This document shows, in pieces, positions 10,924-21,799 of a DNA stretch of 64,000 nucleotides (its first letter is position 1; each line of letters begins with the position of its first letter). The position numbers and the translations under genes were made by a program. The DNA is from Chamaecrista fasciculata (Eukaryota > Streptophyta > Magnoliopsida > Fabales > Fabaceae), in contig QANZ01051343.1 in NCBI GenBank assembly GCA_003254925.1, forward strand, positions 39,519 to 103,518. The letters are read 5' to 3'. The notes under the pieces were generated by a model. That model searched no databases, was not told where the DNA came from, and worked only from the letters and a program-made list of their open reading frames with translations.

Positions 10924-11892
10924 CATAGTAGAAAAAACTGGACCGGCCCGGCCGGTTCAACCGGTGAACCGGACACCAGTCCTGTCCGGAAAAATAAAAT
11001 ACAGGCCTGCAGTTGACCCGGTGGTGAACCGGGTCAAACCGCTCGAACCGGACGGTTAAACCGGAAACCGGTTGACCCGGAAATATTTGAAAAAAAAAAC
11101 AAAATTAAATAGCAGCGGCGCCGTGACAGAATAATAGCAGTTGCACAAATAGAACAGAGGATCAATGGAGAACAAAGCGGCGACAATGGAGCAGGAAGTG
11201 CAACGGCGACGATGGAGAAGGAAGTGCAGCGGCGACGATAGAGAGCAAGATTCAAGAGATGTGAATAAGAGAGGAGGATGAAGAGATTGAAAGCTGAATG
11301 GAGATGTGAATGGAGAGCAACAATGGTTTTGAGAGAGAGATTGAAAGTTGAATGTGGGAGGCGCAAATGATGGAGAGAATGGGAAACTGAGGCATGTGGG
11401 ATTAGGGTTACTTTTAATATAATAAATGTATTAAATTAATTTGGAGAGAATGGGAGACGCAGGCGCAAAGTTCTATTATAATATATTAAATGTATTAAAA
11501 ATTTGGTTGTGATCCTGGGTTCGGTCGGTTCGGTTGTAAATTGATCTTAAAATGGAACCGAACCGAACCAATCGGTTATATTTGTCTTTCATCCAATAAA
11601 ACCGATTTTTCAATTGGTTTTAGTCGGTTTTATTCGGTTTGGTTCGGATCGGTTCGGTTGACATTGGATGAGATCGGTTTTGCTCAGTCCTAGATGGACA
11701 TATGGTTATGTTTAATTTTTACTTTAAATTTAAATTATTGTAATATATCAATATGTATTTGATGAATATGTATATTTGAAAATGTATTTTTCAAGTAAAC
11801 TGGCTCAACCGGTTGAATCAGTGACCCAGCAGTTGAACCAGTGACCCGAGCCTTTCACCGGGTCAATGACCGGTCCGGTTTTTTGCACTATA
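10924..11892. mobile_element. Non-autonomous hAT element (969 bp)
   Basis: The left end CATAGTAGAAAAAACTGGACC and right end GGTCCGGTTTTTTGCACTAT(A) are inverted. ATTGTATC / ATTGTATG flanks at 10916-10923 and 11893-11900 form an 8-bp target duplication (7 of 8), typical of hAT. Sub-terminal CCGGTTCAACCGG motifs are repeated in both orientations, as expected for hAT transposase binding regions. The interior has a second CGGTTCGGTT-rich block (about 11518-11690) and no transposase. Confidence 0.78.
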
Positions 11893-12536
11893 ATTGTATG
11901 TACAAAATTAAAAACAAAATCTTAAATTTTAAATTAAAATAAATATATTTCCATTAAAGAAAAACTCAAAAAAGAAGGGGCCCGCCTTTTCTGTTTAATA
12001 TTATATTTGGGAAATTGTTTTGAACTTTAGATTAGATTGGACGATTCAAGATTTCAAGTAATCTCTTATATTCAGGCCAAAAAAGAAAAGTAATCTGTTA
12101 TTAAAACCTTAAAAAATATCCTATGAGTTAAAGTATTTTGATTATTCAAGTAAGTAAGAATTGACAAGGGACTTTTTGAAAAGAAATTAAAATTTTAATT
12201 TAGATCATTTTTATTATATGTATTTTTTAATTTATATATATTGATGAAATAATATTATATATATTAAAATAATTTTTATTTAATTAAAATATTTAATTTA
12301 ATATATTTATCAATAAAAGTAGGCCAATTTTTTATTGGTCAATAAAAGAAATAGCCAAATAGGCCAATTCAAATCAGTTGGACGTATCTCAATGTGGCCC
12401 ATCTACTTAATGGCTTAAGTTGGGCTCACTGTTTTTACAATATTCGGCCCAGTTTAGTTTAGGGTGTTGAAGTTTGTTTAATGTATGGAAAATTTAATTT
12501 TTAAGTCTGAATAAAAAATTATTAGGGGCATGTATG
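11893..12536. other. Intergenic, no gene seen
   Basis: AT-rich sequence between two hAT elements; nothing recognisable. Confidence 0.45.
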
Positions 12537-12544
12537 GTAAGAGG

Positions 12545-13011
12545 CATAGTGCAAAAAACCGGACCGGCCATTGACCTAGTGGAAGACTCAGGTCATTGGT
12601 TCAATGGTTCAACCGGTTGAGCCGGTTTACTTAAAAAATACATTTTGAAATATACATATTCATCAAATACACATTAGTATCTTACAATAATTTAAATATA
12701 AAGTAAAAATTAAACACTTTGGTACACTTTAAAGCTATTTTACAATTTTAACTATAACAAATTTTGTAAAAATTACATATTGACCCCAAATTTTTTTAAA
12801 GTTTTCATTTTAGTCCCACCAATTTGTAATTTTTTTAAAAAAATTTGGGGTCAATATGTAATTTTTGCAAAATTTGTCGAATCAAACCGGTGAACCAGTG
12901 ACTGGATGGTCAAATGCAGAACGGTATTTTGCTTATTCCGGACCGGTCTGGTGTCCGGTTCACCGGGTTACCGGTTGAACCGCCCGGTCTGGTCCGGTTT
13001 TTTGTACTATG
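12545..13011. mobile_element. Non-autonomous hAT element (467 bp), same family
   Basis: The ends CATAGTGCAAAAAACCGGACC and GGTCCGGTTTTTTGTACTATG are almost perfect inverted repeats. GTAAGAGG is perfectly duplicated at 12537-12544 and 13012-13019, an 8-bp hAT-size target duplication, implying a fairly young insertion. Its middle (about 12712-12885) is a foldback fragment with ACATATTGACCCC, also present at about 51190-51410. Confidence 0.88.
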
Positions 13012-13232
13012 GTAAGAGGCCTATTGATACAGCCATCCAAATTTTACTCCTAGTTTGGCACAAAATTCGAAAATATACAATAAAAATTAAAGATAAAATT
13101 TAAAGAAAAATAAGGAAAGGAGCGAGAAAGGAACAATAGTACTCCGTAGCTCTTGTTGTCGCGTTTTTCATAGCACAGCCCAAAGTTTATTGAGAAATAA
13201 AGTAACTTCAAAACCCCTTTGGAAAAGTAAAG

Positions 13233-13315
13233 TAATGGGAAAAAATATATAATTCAGTGAGGATAAATTTTTGAAGTAAATTTATGGAGAATGAATTATA
13301 TATTTTTTCCCATTA
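13233..13315. repeat. Perfect 24-bp inverted repeat (hairpin)
   Basis: 13233-13256 and 13292-13315 are perfect inverted copies (TAATGGGAAAAAATATATAA...), separated by 35 bp. It abuts the next foldback element exactly. Confidence 0.85.
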
Positions 13316-14423
13316 GGTCAAATCAGTGAGGGTATAATAGTAATTTCATAAAAAAATCTAGGCCAAAGTCCTATTGTGGTCCCTCAAATTTGTTCAAAGT
13401 TCTGTTTTGGTCCCTCAAGTTTTTAAAAAGTTCCACCGTTAGTCTCTTTCCAATTTTCATCATATTTTTCTGTTAAATAAAAGAAAAAATTGGTTTACAT
13501 TACCCAAAAAGTTTTATTGTTTTGAATTAAGGTCCTTTCTTTTTATAATAGGACTAAAGTGTAAGAAAAAATGAATAAACTAGTATTTGAAAAATTTTTC
13601 CCAAAAAACAAAACCCAAATCTTCTCCTCCTTCTTCGGTCGTCTTCTTCCTTCACTGCCGCCGGCGGTTCGAACTCTTCCAAGAAATGAATCATCGTCGG
13701 AGTCACGGTCGGAGCTGAAGAAATTAAAGTTTTTCGAATCGCTGAAGAAATTAGTGGAAATCCCTGATTTTGTTCTGAAGAAATCTATGTACGCAGATCT
13801 CTTGATTCTGTTCAGAATCTCCAAATTCTCGAACCGATAAACGGATCATGTCCCCCCTGACGTTTTGGAATCCGACCACTTCTTCGTCCTCATGGTCATC
13901 GTCGCCTCGGTCGTCGTTGTTGTGGGAGTCGTGAAAGCCGTCGCCAGAGATTTTCGTCGTTCACGGCGACGATAATAGCAGACGAGAAATCCAGATAAGA
14001 CCACAAGAAGAATCAAAACAGCTCCGACCGTGACTCCGACAATGATTCATTTCTTGGAAGAGTTCGAACCGCTGGCGGCGGTGAAGGAAGAAGACGATTG
14101 AAGAAGGAGGAGAAGATTTGGGTTCTTTTTTTTTTTGGGGAAAATTGTTTCAAATACTAGTTTATTCATTTTTTTTACACTTTAGTCCTATTATAAAAAG
14201 AAAGGACCTTAATTCAAAACAATAAAACTTTTTAGGTAATGTGAACCAACTTTTTCTTTTATTTAACAGAAAAATTGGATGAAAATTGGAAAGAGACTAT
14301 CGATAGAACTTTTTAGAAACTTGAGGGACCAAAACAGAACCTTGAACAAACTTGAGAGACCAAAATAGGACTTTGGCCTAGATTTTTTATGAAATTACTA
14401 TTATACCCTCACTGATTTGACCT
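13316..14423. mobile_element. Long foldback Mutator-like element with captured cargo
   Basis: Two arms of about 400 bp (about 13316-13733 and 14017-14423) are inverted copies around a unique core. The outer 45 bp of each arm (start GGTCAAATCAGTGAGGG) are almost identical; the inner arm starts GGCCAAAGTCCTATT at 13361 and matches the family of 53395-54353. No clear 9-bp target duplication is visible at either candidate boundary. The core carries the gene fragment at 13846-14046. This fits a Pack-MULE-like element, but the family is inferred from its relative. Confidence 0.68.
13846..14046 (-). pseudogene. Captured transmembrane/juxtamembrane gene fragment
   Basis: An uninterrupted 66-codon minus-strand frame, just after a stop, reads a hydrophobic helix (VGAVLILLVVLSGFLVC) followed by YYRRRERRK and a Thr-rich tail, then a stop. 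This is the shape of a plant receptor-like or single-pass membrane protein around its membrane exit. It has no start codon and no extracellular or kinase domain, and it lies between the arms of a foldback element. The most economical reading is a host gene fragment captured by the element; the donor gene is not identified. Confidence 0.5.
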
Positions 14424-14452
14424 AAATTTAACATAAGGGTGTTATTTACACG

Positions 14453-15204
14453 TAGAGCTGTCAAAATGGGTTCCAACCCGTGGGTTGGACCCGTTTAACC
14501 CGCAAAAATGGTGAGCCGGGTTGATGCAATCTTGGCTCACCAATAATTTTAACCCGTGTGGGTTGGCTCACCTAACCCGCGAGCCATGGTGAGCCAACCC
14601 GGCGAGTTGGTGGGTTGGCTCACCAACCCACCATGTAAAAAAAAAATAATTCTAAAATTAAAAAACTAATAACTTAATTTCATTTTAAGCCTTCCACTAA
14701 CTCAAATTACTCTTGACATCTCACTTTTCATATTCACTCACAAAAAGTCACAATAACTCTTAGTTGCCCTCTCTCTCACTCTCTCTCTCTCACTTTGCTT
14801 CTGCATTTTAAGAGTTGGCCTTGACTTTTGTATTGCAATTTGCAATATTTGATGAATTAAATAGGTCTCAGGCCAAAAACACAATAGGTTGGAACGAAAA
14901 TTAGCATGTGTGGAGTTTCCCATGTATTTTACAACACTTCAAGAACAATGCCAAGAGTTAGATTTGTTTGAATTTTTTTAAAAAAAAAAAATTGGGTGGG
15001 AAAAATGTACATTGAATTTTTTAAAAAAAAAAAATTTAAATTTTGGTGGGTTAAGTGAGCCAACCCGGCTCACCAAGATGGTGAGCCGGGTTGGCATAAT
15101 CCTGGCTCACCAGAAATTCTGGCCCGCGTGAGCCAGCCCGCATGAGCCGTAACCCGTGGTGGGCCAACCCGTGTGAGCCGGGTTGACCCACTTTGACAGC
15201 TCTA
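14453..15204. mobile_element. Non-autonomous hAT element (752 bp), AACCCG family
   Basis: The left end TAGAGCTGTCAAAATGGGTT and right end AACCC-type..CTTTGACAGCTCTA are inverted. TTTACACG is perfectly duplicated at 14445-14452 and 15205-15212 (8 bp). The sub-terminal regions are dense in GGTGAGCCGGGTTGG / GGTTGGCTCACC repeats. No transposase; the interior is AT-rich with a CT microsatellite near 14768. Confidence 0.87.
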
Positions 15205-15212
15205 TTTACACG

Positions 15213-15744
15213 TAATTGAATACTCAGGGGTCCTGTTTGCACAAATTGAAAACCCAGGGGTATTATGTACACCCAACCTAAAATTCAGGGGGTGTCTCTG
15301 CATTTTGGTCTTTATTTTACTAACACTTCTATATTTAAAAATTAAGTTAAAAAATATATAATGTAGAGGACAAACGACACAAATTTAGTGATTTTATAAA
15401 GTGATCGAAACAAATAAAAACTGCTGAAAAGTAATTGATTTATTAAATAAATCTAGGCATGACCTAGCTTTTTGTTCATCCCTCGTTGTAATAATATATT
15501 GGGGTTTGTAGCGATAATTTGATATATCTATTATATAACCATTAACTAATTAAAACATGTCTATAGTTAACTAATTGGCGAGCTTGAGGAATAGTCAAAG
15601 TTATTCCCAATTGAAAAGGTATGTTATCCAAATACATTTTGAGTAAATTGAAGTAAAACTTGGCTGGTTGACCCTTTATATTGGAGAGCAATGGAAAAAT
15701 AAATAAATAAACATCTTATAGGCAATATATTGTACATTTTGATT
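15213..15744. other. Intergenic, no gene seen
   Basis: AT-rich spacer; nothing recognisable apart from ACCCAGGGG-type phrases just after the hAT element (15225-15300). Confidence 0.4.
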
Positions 15745-15753
15745 TTATTATTA

Positions 15754-16300
15754 GGCAAAAAACCCTTTCGTGCCCCCAACGTTTGCAGTGATTTTCAGTT
15801 ATGCCCTTAACGTTTCATTTCTGTCAGTTGTGCCCCTAATGTGAACCGTTAGTTTCAATTATGCCCTCAATTTTAACTCAATGCTGATGTGTCAATTTTT
15901 TTTACTTGTGTATCAATTTTTTGTTCTGAATTGAATATGTGGCAAGATGACTGGATAAATAAAACATCCCTGATTTATTTTTTATCCACCATGGTATTTC
16001 CTACGTGGATTTACATTCTCTAAACCAAAAAAATTACTACCCTAAAATTTTTTTGACATCTTCATCTTCATCTTCGCAAGCCTTATACCAGTCAAAAACC
16101 CTAAATTTTCCTAGATTTCTTTCTTCACCTTCGCGTGCTTAAGAGTAGGGTTCGAAAACCTAAAACCCTAAACTTTATTCACCTTGGGGGCATAATTGAA
16201 ACTAACGTTTCATATTGGGGTCACAACTGACACAAATGAAACGTTAGGGGCATAACTGAAAATCACCACAAACGTTAAGAGCACGAAATGGTCTTTTGCC
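15754..16300. mobile_element. Mutator-like foldback MITE (547 bp)
   Basis: The ends GGCAAAAAACCCTTTCGTGC and GCACGAAATGGTCTTTTGCC are inverted over about 100 bp (repeated ACGTTT..CAGTTATGCCC phrases). TTATTATTA is duplicated at 15745-15753 and 16301-16309, a 9-bp target duplication. No protein is encoded. Confidence 0.82.
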
Positions 16301-16759
16301 TTATTATTAAATACAAAAGAAATGGAGATTTTAACACCTCCCCAAAAAAAAATTAGAAATTCCTGAATTAATTAGAAACAAAATTAGAAAAATATTGTTA
16401 CGTGACAAATGGTAATTTAACTTTTTGAATTACTTTGTAATTTATTAAGGACTGGATTAAAAAGAAATTTTGAAGATGATAAGATTGAAGGTGAATGTTT
16501 CGCTTTAACGATTGGTTGCATTAAGGACTGGATTGATTTCGCACTTATTTGTTGAAGATGATAAACTTTTCGAATTGATTTGTAATTAATTAAGGATTGG
16601 ATTGAAAGAAAATTTTAAAAGAACGAGAGAAGTTGAGAACAACATAAAACCATGGATCTTTTTGCAATTATTTTTATCCCATTTTTTGTCCTTGAGAACT
16701 AAAATGAGTATTTAACATTTGAATAGAAACCGACAACTAAGATGTAAGAGAACCAAAGG

Positions 16760-18114
16760 CTAGGGTGTTCGGCATTTCGGGCCAACCCACCAACTAGTAA
16801 AAACCAACCCAACCTGCAAGTTTGGGTTATCATATTGGTTTGGTTTGAAAATTCCCAATCCGCAGAAATTTGAGTTAGGCTGCGGGTTTCAGAATTATGA
16901 GTCCGCTCAATCCAGCCCAACCTGCGAGCTCACCATTTAATTTTTTTTATTTTAATATATAAATAAATAAATAATAGTTAATATATATGTATAATATAGA
17001 TGACTCTTGAGCTACCCTTCCACCTTAGCCTTTCAATTAATTAAGTTTAGCTTGCACATGTCACTTTCAATTTCTTTATATGACTATATATGACTTACTA
17101 TTAATAATATTATTATTATTGATTCATAAATTATGATAATATGAATGTTTTCATCAAAATTCAATATAAAAGAATTGAAAGATGAAAAAAAATTGTAGAG
17201 TCAAGTATATTTTTGAAAAAAAATTATTTGCAAATTATTTCTGGATTTTCATAACCTGATTATAATTTGATCAAATTATAATTAGATTATAATCCTTCCC
17301 AAATAGAGCCTAAAATTAAAAATATATTTTAATAGAGAGATCATAATAATTGTATGAAAATATATTATATAGATAATATTTAAAAAGTAATTGGTCTAAG
17401 TACAGATAATTTTAATTATATTTTCTAAGAAAAAGTGTGTATTACATAACATAGATAATATTTACAAAGTAAACACCACTCAATAAAATTATTTGATATG
17501 TCAAATTCATTACTTTAGTGTAATTAAATCATTAATAAATTAAAAACCTAAGAATTTTTAATCAAAATAAATTGAAATAAAAATTGCAAAATCATTATAT
17601 TAAAAAATCATAATAAATAGAAAAAAAATTCTTGTATATATGCCAAACACTCCTATATTTATTTATCCTACATAATATATAGTATAAAATTTTTTATTAG
17701 TTATTTTATGATGTATAACTCATCCCATTAATTTCTTTAATTAATTTTTACTAATTATATTATTGTATGAATAATTCTTACACTAAAAATTTGATATTAT
17801 TTGTATTTAAGTTAAATATTATTATACTTTAACTTTTAAAAATAACAAAAATATTTGAATAAGCAAAAAAATATATTATTCTTCATTTTTATCATCTTAT
17901 AATAAAAAAATTTATATTTATATATATAGTTTTATATAAAAACTAATGTAAAAAATACATATAATTGGTCGGGTCGGGTTGACCCGCTCAACCTGATCAG
18001 ACCAACTTTTTTTTTTTTCCTCTAAAATTGTAACCCATCTCAACCCGCATGAGAAACCCAACCCGATTGAACCCGACATTTTTAATCAGGTTTGACATGA
18101 TTTTGGTCATCCCT
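16760..18114. mobile_element. Decayed hAT-like element, AACCCG family
   Basis: The left end TAGGGTGTTCGGCATTTCGG and right end GGTCATCCCTA are weakly inverted, and CAACCC / GGGTTG motifs cluster at both ends as in 14453-15204. No convincing target duplication was found, and the interior is AT-rich non-coding DNA. Boundaries are approximate. Confidence 0.45.
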
Positions 18115-18438
18115 ACAATTAAGTCCCGTATTTGCTTTTTCACTTTTGGTCTCATATCTTTGGATCACTACAGAATTAGTCTCATATATTTGGGTCAGAT
18201 GCAAAATTGGTCCTATATTTTTAAATTAGATGAGGCTAACAATGGAATGTTTTGCAAAGATGTGAGACCAAACATGCAACAATAAAAATAGGGACCAAAT
18301 TGAGACATTTGCAAAATATATAAGAAAAAAAATACAACAAAAAGAGATTCAAGACCAAATTGAAACATAAATTTCAAAAAAAAAAACATGAGGAATGAAG
18401 AAAAATGACGAAATGGAATGGAAAAGGCACAAAAAAAG

Positions 18439-18684
18439 AGTAAACTAACAATTTGGTCCCTCAAAGATCACTGAGCTGACAATTTGGTCACTGAAAGATT
18501 GAAATATACAATTTAGTCTTTGAAATATCAAAACGGTATACTTTTTAGTCCCTCAAAGATTAAAACGATATACTATTTAGTCCATATAAAAATGACTAAT
18601 TTAGGGACTAACTATACATTTCAATCTTTCAGGGACCGAATTGTCAGCTCGGTGATCTTTCGAGGACCAAATTGTTAGTTTACT
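18439..18684. mobile_element. Foldback MITE (AGTAAACTAAC ends)
   Basis: AGTAAACTAACAATTTGGTC at the left and its inverted copy at the right bound a hairpin of about 245 bp with TTTGGTC / GGACCAAA phrases. The target duplication is unclear because the flanks are A-rich. A related decayed block lies at about 18120-18430. Confidence 0.65.
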
Positions 18685-19433
18685 AAGAAAAATAAAGAAG
18701 GTATTTCATCCATTTGTTGTGATTGAAGTAGCTCCGTCACACCTTACACACAAATATATAGTTCATCCATTTGTGGTGTTTCAAGTAGTTCCTTATCATC
18801 AAGGTAAGATTTGAAAATTATAATACATATTAAGAGTCAAGATTTCTAATTGATTATTTAATATTCAACTTAACATGCCTTGCAGTGAAATTTAACATGA
18901 TTTATTTTTTGATTTATGTACTACATATATAGATTTATTAATGTGAAATTGATGTACTTTTTTGCAGCACAAAAAAGGAAATGAAAGTGGTGTCAATAGG
19001 ATCAATTGGAATTTCCATAGGGAGTCTGATTATTGGCGGGATTTTGGCTACCCTGTATTTCTGTTTGAGAGACTATAGGAAGCGTTTAATTAGGCGGAGG
19101 GAAGCTCAAGCTACCACAACCATCCGTGAAAATGTTGCTAGTTCTTCTACTATTCAATCAGACTCAACAATAGGTCCAGACCAACCGGTAAGGTTCGGAA
19201 GGAATAGAGATGAAAATGTTGCTAGTTCTTCTACATCTGCACTTGGAATACTCGTGTTTTCATACAAGTATGTGTTTGGTTCTGATCTCTCTTAGAATTA
19301 TGGGTTGCATACTTGCATTCATGTGTCATCTAGATTTTTAGATGAGCCTACACTCTGAGTTTTATATTTTCAAAGATGGACAATTTTTCATATTTCTTCT
19401 TTGGAGTGTGAAATGATTTATTTTAAATCAAAT

Positions 19434-19861
19434 TTCCATGCTTCAACTGCCTTAATTTTGCCATCACTATGTATATATACTCGTGTATTTAGGAAGGAAT
19501 ATCTTTTTGACATTTGCTAAATATGCCTCTGCTACATATATTCATATGGTTTTTAGTTTTTACATATCTGCATTTTCCATATCCAATATATATTCTGTTT
19601 ATCAATTTTCATGATTTGAGGGAGCAATAATTGTAACTCAAGTTAAATTTCACCATTATTTGAATTAATGGAGAAACTGAATTTAGCATGTCATATGTAT
19701 GTCTCTTTTTCTGCCTTTGTGTCTGATACTTTAGTCACACTTCAGGGATCTGCAGAATGCCACGTGTAATTTCACAACACTTATAGGTCAAGGGGCATTT
19801 GGTCTTGTTTATAGAGCTCAGATGTCTACCGGGGAGACACTTGCAGTTAAAGTTCTTGCAG
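19434..19861 (+). repeat. Duplicated kinase exon plus intron, copy 1
   Basis: An intron segment and the P-loop/AVKVLA exon occur here and again at about 19903-20323, in tandem. Both carry CACCATTATTTGAATTAATG, ATTTAGCATGTCATAT and STGETLAVKVLA. Copy 1 keeps GQGAFG; copy 2 reads GHAEYG. Confidence 0.88.
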
Positions 19862-19902
19862 CAAATTTATAATGTTCAACTAAAGGGGAGTCAAGATTTA
19901 TA

Positions 19903-20323
19903 TTGTTCAACTGCCTTAGTTTTGCATCTCTATGCATATATACAATATACTCGTCTGTTTAATTAGGAAGGCGTGTCTCTTTGACATTTGCTAAATATAT
20001 ATATTCATAAGGTTTTTACATATCTGCATTTGTCATATCCAATTAATATATATTCTGTTTATCAATTTTCATGATTTGAGAGAGCAATATTTGTAACTCA
20101 AGTTAAATTTCACCATTATTTGAATTAATGGAGAAGCTGAATTTAGCATGTCATATATATGTCTCTTTTTCTGCCTTTCTGCCTGATAATTTTAGTCACA
20201 CTACAAGGATCTAAAGAAGGCCACATGTAATTTCACAACACTTATAGGCCATGCGGAATATGGTCCTGTTTATAAAGCTGAGATGTCTACTGGGGAGACA
20301 CTTGCAGTTAAAGTTCTTGCAAA
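19903..20323 (+). repeat. Duplicated kinase exon plus intron, copy 2
   Basis: Second tandem copy. Its exon continues into the sequence for SEQGEREFHNE (20324-20358), which the first copy lacks, but a small length change at the AKV..A/N junction breaks the frame. Unequal crossing-over within the gene is the simplest origin. Confidence 0.85.
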
Positions 20324-21799
20324 ATTCTGAGCAAGGGGAGAGAGAATTCCACAATGAGGTAGAAATTGTTATTGCCAAACATTTACTACCTTACAAAATC
20401 AGTCTATATTTAATTTTGATGGCATAACTTTAGAATTAAGTGCTTGTTAATTAGGTAACTAACTAGAAGAAATTTATGGTAAAATTTAGGAAACAAGTGA
20501 ATGAATATTATATTGTTCTTAACGGCTGCCATCTTTTAGAACTAAATAGATGATTATACTGTATCTTGAATTTTTAACCATAAATAAAAACTGTATATTG
20601 AATTAAGAATTTTTGTCACAATTACTACTCAGTACAGGTTCATAAATGTATTTTGATGTTTCTGGATGACCTTTCCTTCTTTACATCTGAGTCAATCATC
20701 ATTTTTGACATTTTATGTAATTTTAAATTATTCTCAGTTTATATTGTTGAGAAGGTTATATAGTAGAGACTTAGTGAATTTGAAGGGATATTGTGAAGAG
20801 AAAGGCCAGCTCATGTTTATTTATGATTACATGAGTAATGGCAGCTTGGCTTCCCACTATTGCATAGTAAGTTTTCTATACGTCAATTTAGCTATTTAAT
20901 TACTTGATAAGTAAATTATAAGACTTGTAAATTGTAATCTTCTCTTGGCTAAAATTAATATTAAGGTGAAGAAAATCAGGCACTGAGATGGGATTTGAGG
21001 TTTCATATAGTTGTAGATGTAGCAAGAGGCTTGGAGTATCTTCATGATAGAGTAAATTTTAATTTCATGACATCAGTATTCTGGTAATTTTATTTTATTT
21101 ATTTATATATGCATAAAATAACTATTATGAATTTGTCACCTCTTCAATTATATTCAGGCAAATCCTCCTGTGGTCCATCGTGATATCAAGTCTTTCAATA
21201 TTCTGTTGCACGAGTCCATGAGAGCCCATGTATGCCCTTTAATTTGTTGATATTTATCTATATCCAATATTATTGTGTATGTACTATGTAGTGATACTGA
21301 TAGATAAATGGTGAATGAATTGCAGATTACTAATTTTGGGTTCTCAACAGAAGAGATGATGGTGGATAATAATGCAAAAAGTGATGTTTACAGTTTTCGG
21401 GTGTTGCTTTTTGAGGTTATAACAGGCAGAAAACCTCGACATGGTCTTTTGGACTTTGTTGAGCTGGTAAGATCTGATCTCTATCTCTTTTTCTCTTATT
21501 TTTTGGCTCTCTTGAGTATTCATGTGTATGTGTCTAATGAAATGTCACTGATGCATGATGATGATACAGGCTGCAATGAACATTACTGATGAGGGGCAAA
21601 TTGACTTGGAGGAGATAGTTGATCCTTGGCTAGAAATTTTTTTTCAAAGTATACAAGAGCTTAATGAAGTTGCGGGGATTGCATACAAATGCATGAATCG
21701 CAACCCATGGAGATTGCTTTTTATGACAGAGATATTTTTTGATTTGTCACTTATAAAGTTAAGACATTATAGGACTGATCAACACAATGAGTAATCGTC

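Larger units (their letters stand above)
18720..21793 (+). pseudogene. CRLK1: CRLK1-like receptor kinase pseudogene
   Basis: Remains of a calcium/calmodulin-regulated receptor-like kinase. A leader exon ends at GTAAGA (18803); the next exon (from 18966) encodes MKVVSIGSIGISIG..., one membrane helix, a basic stretch and a juxtamembrane region ending in FSYK (donor 19268). Kinase pieces follow: KDLQNATCNFTTLIGQGAFG (P-loop, 19746), AVKVLA (catalytic Lys), RRLYSRDLVNLKGYCEEKGQ (about 20748), DVARGLEYLHD (about 21016), PPVVHRDIKSFNILL (21170), NFG in place of DFG (21333), and KSDVYSF...ELNEVAGIAYKC. The activation segment between NFG and KSDVYSF is missing, the P-loop/Lys exon is duplicated and each copy runs into a stop, and splice sites are eroded. 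The order matches CRLK1 throughout. No active kinase can be made; transcription cannot be excluded. Confidence 0.85.

Noticed and set aside
13543-13840. Overlapping 93-aa and 89-aa frames on opposite strands
   Set aside because: They read through the inverted arm of a foldback element and reach the core only by chance.
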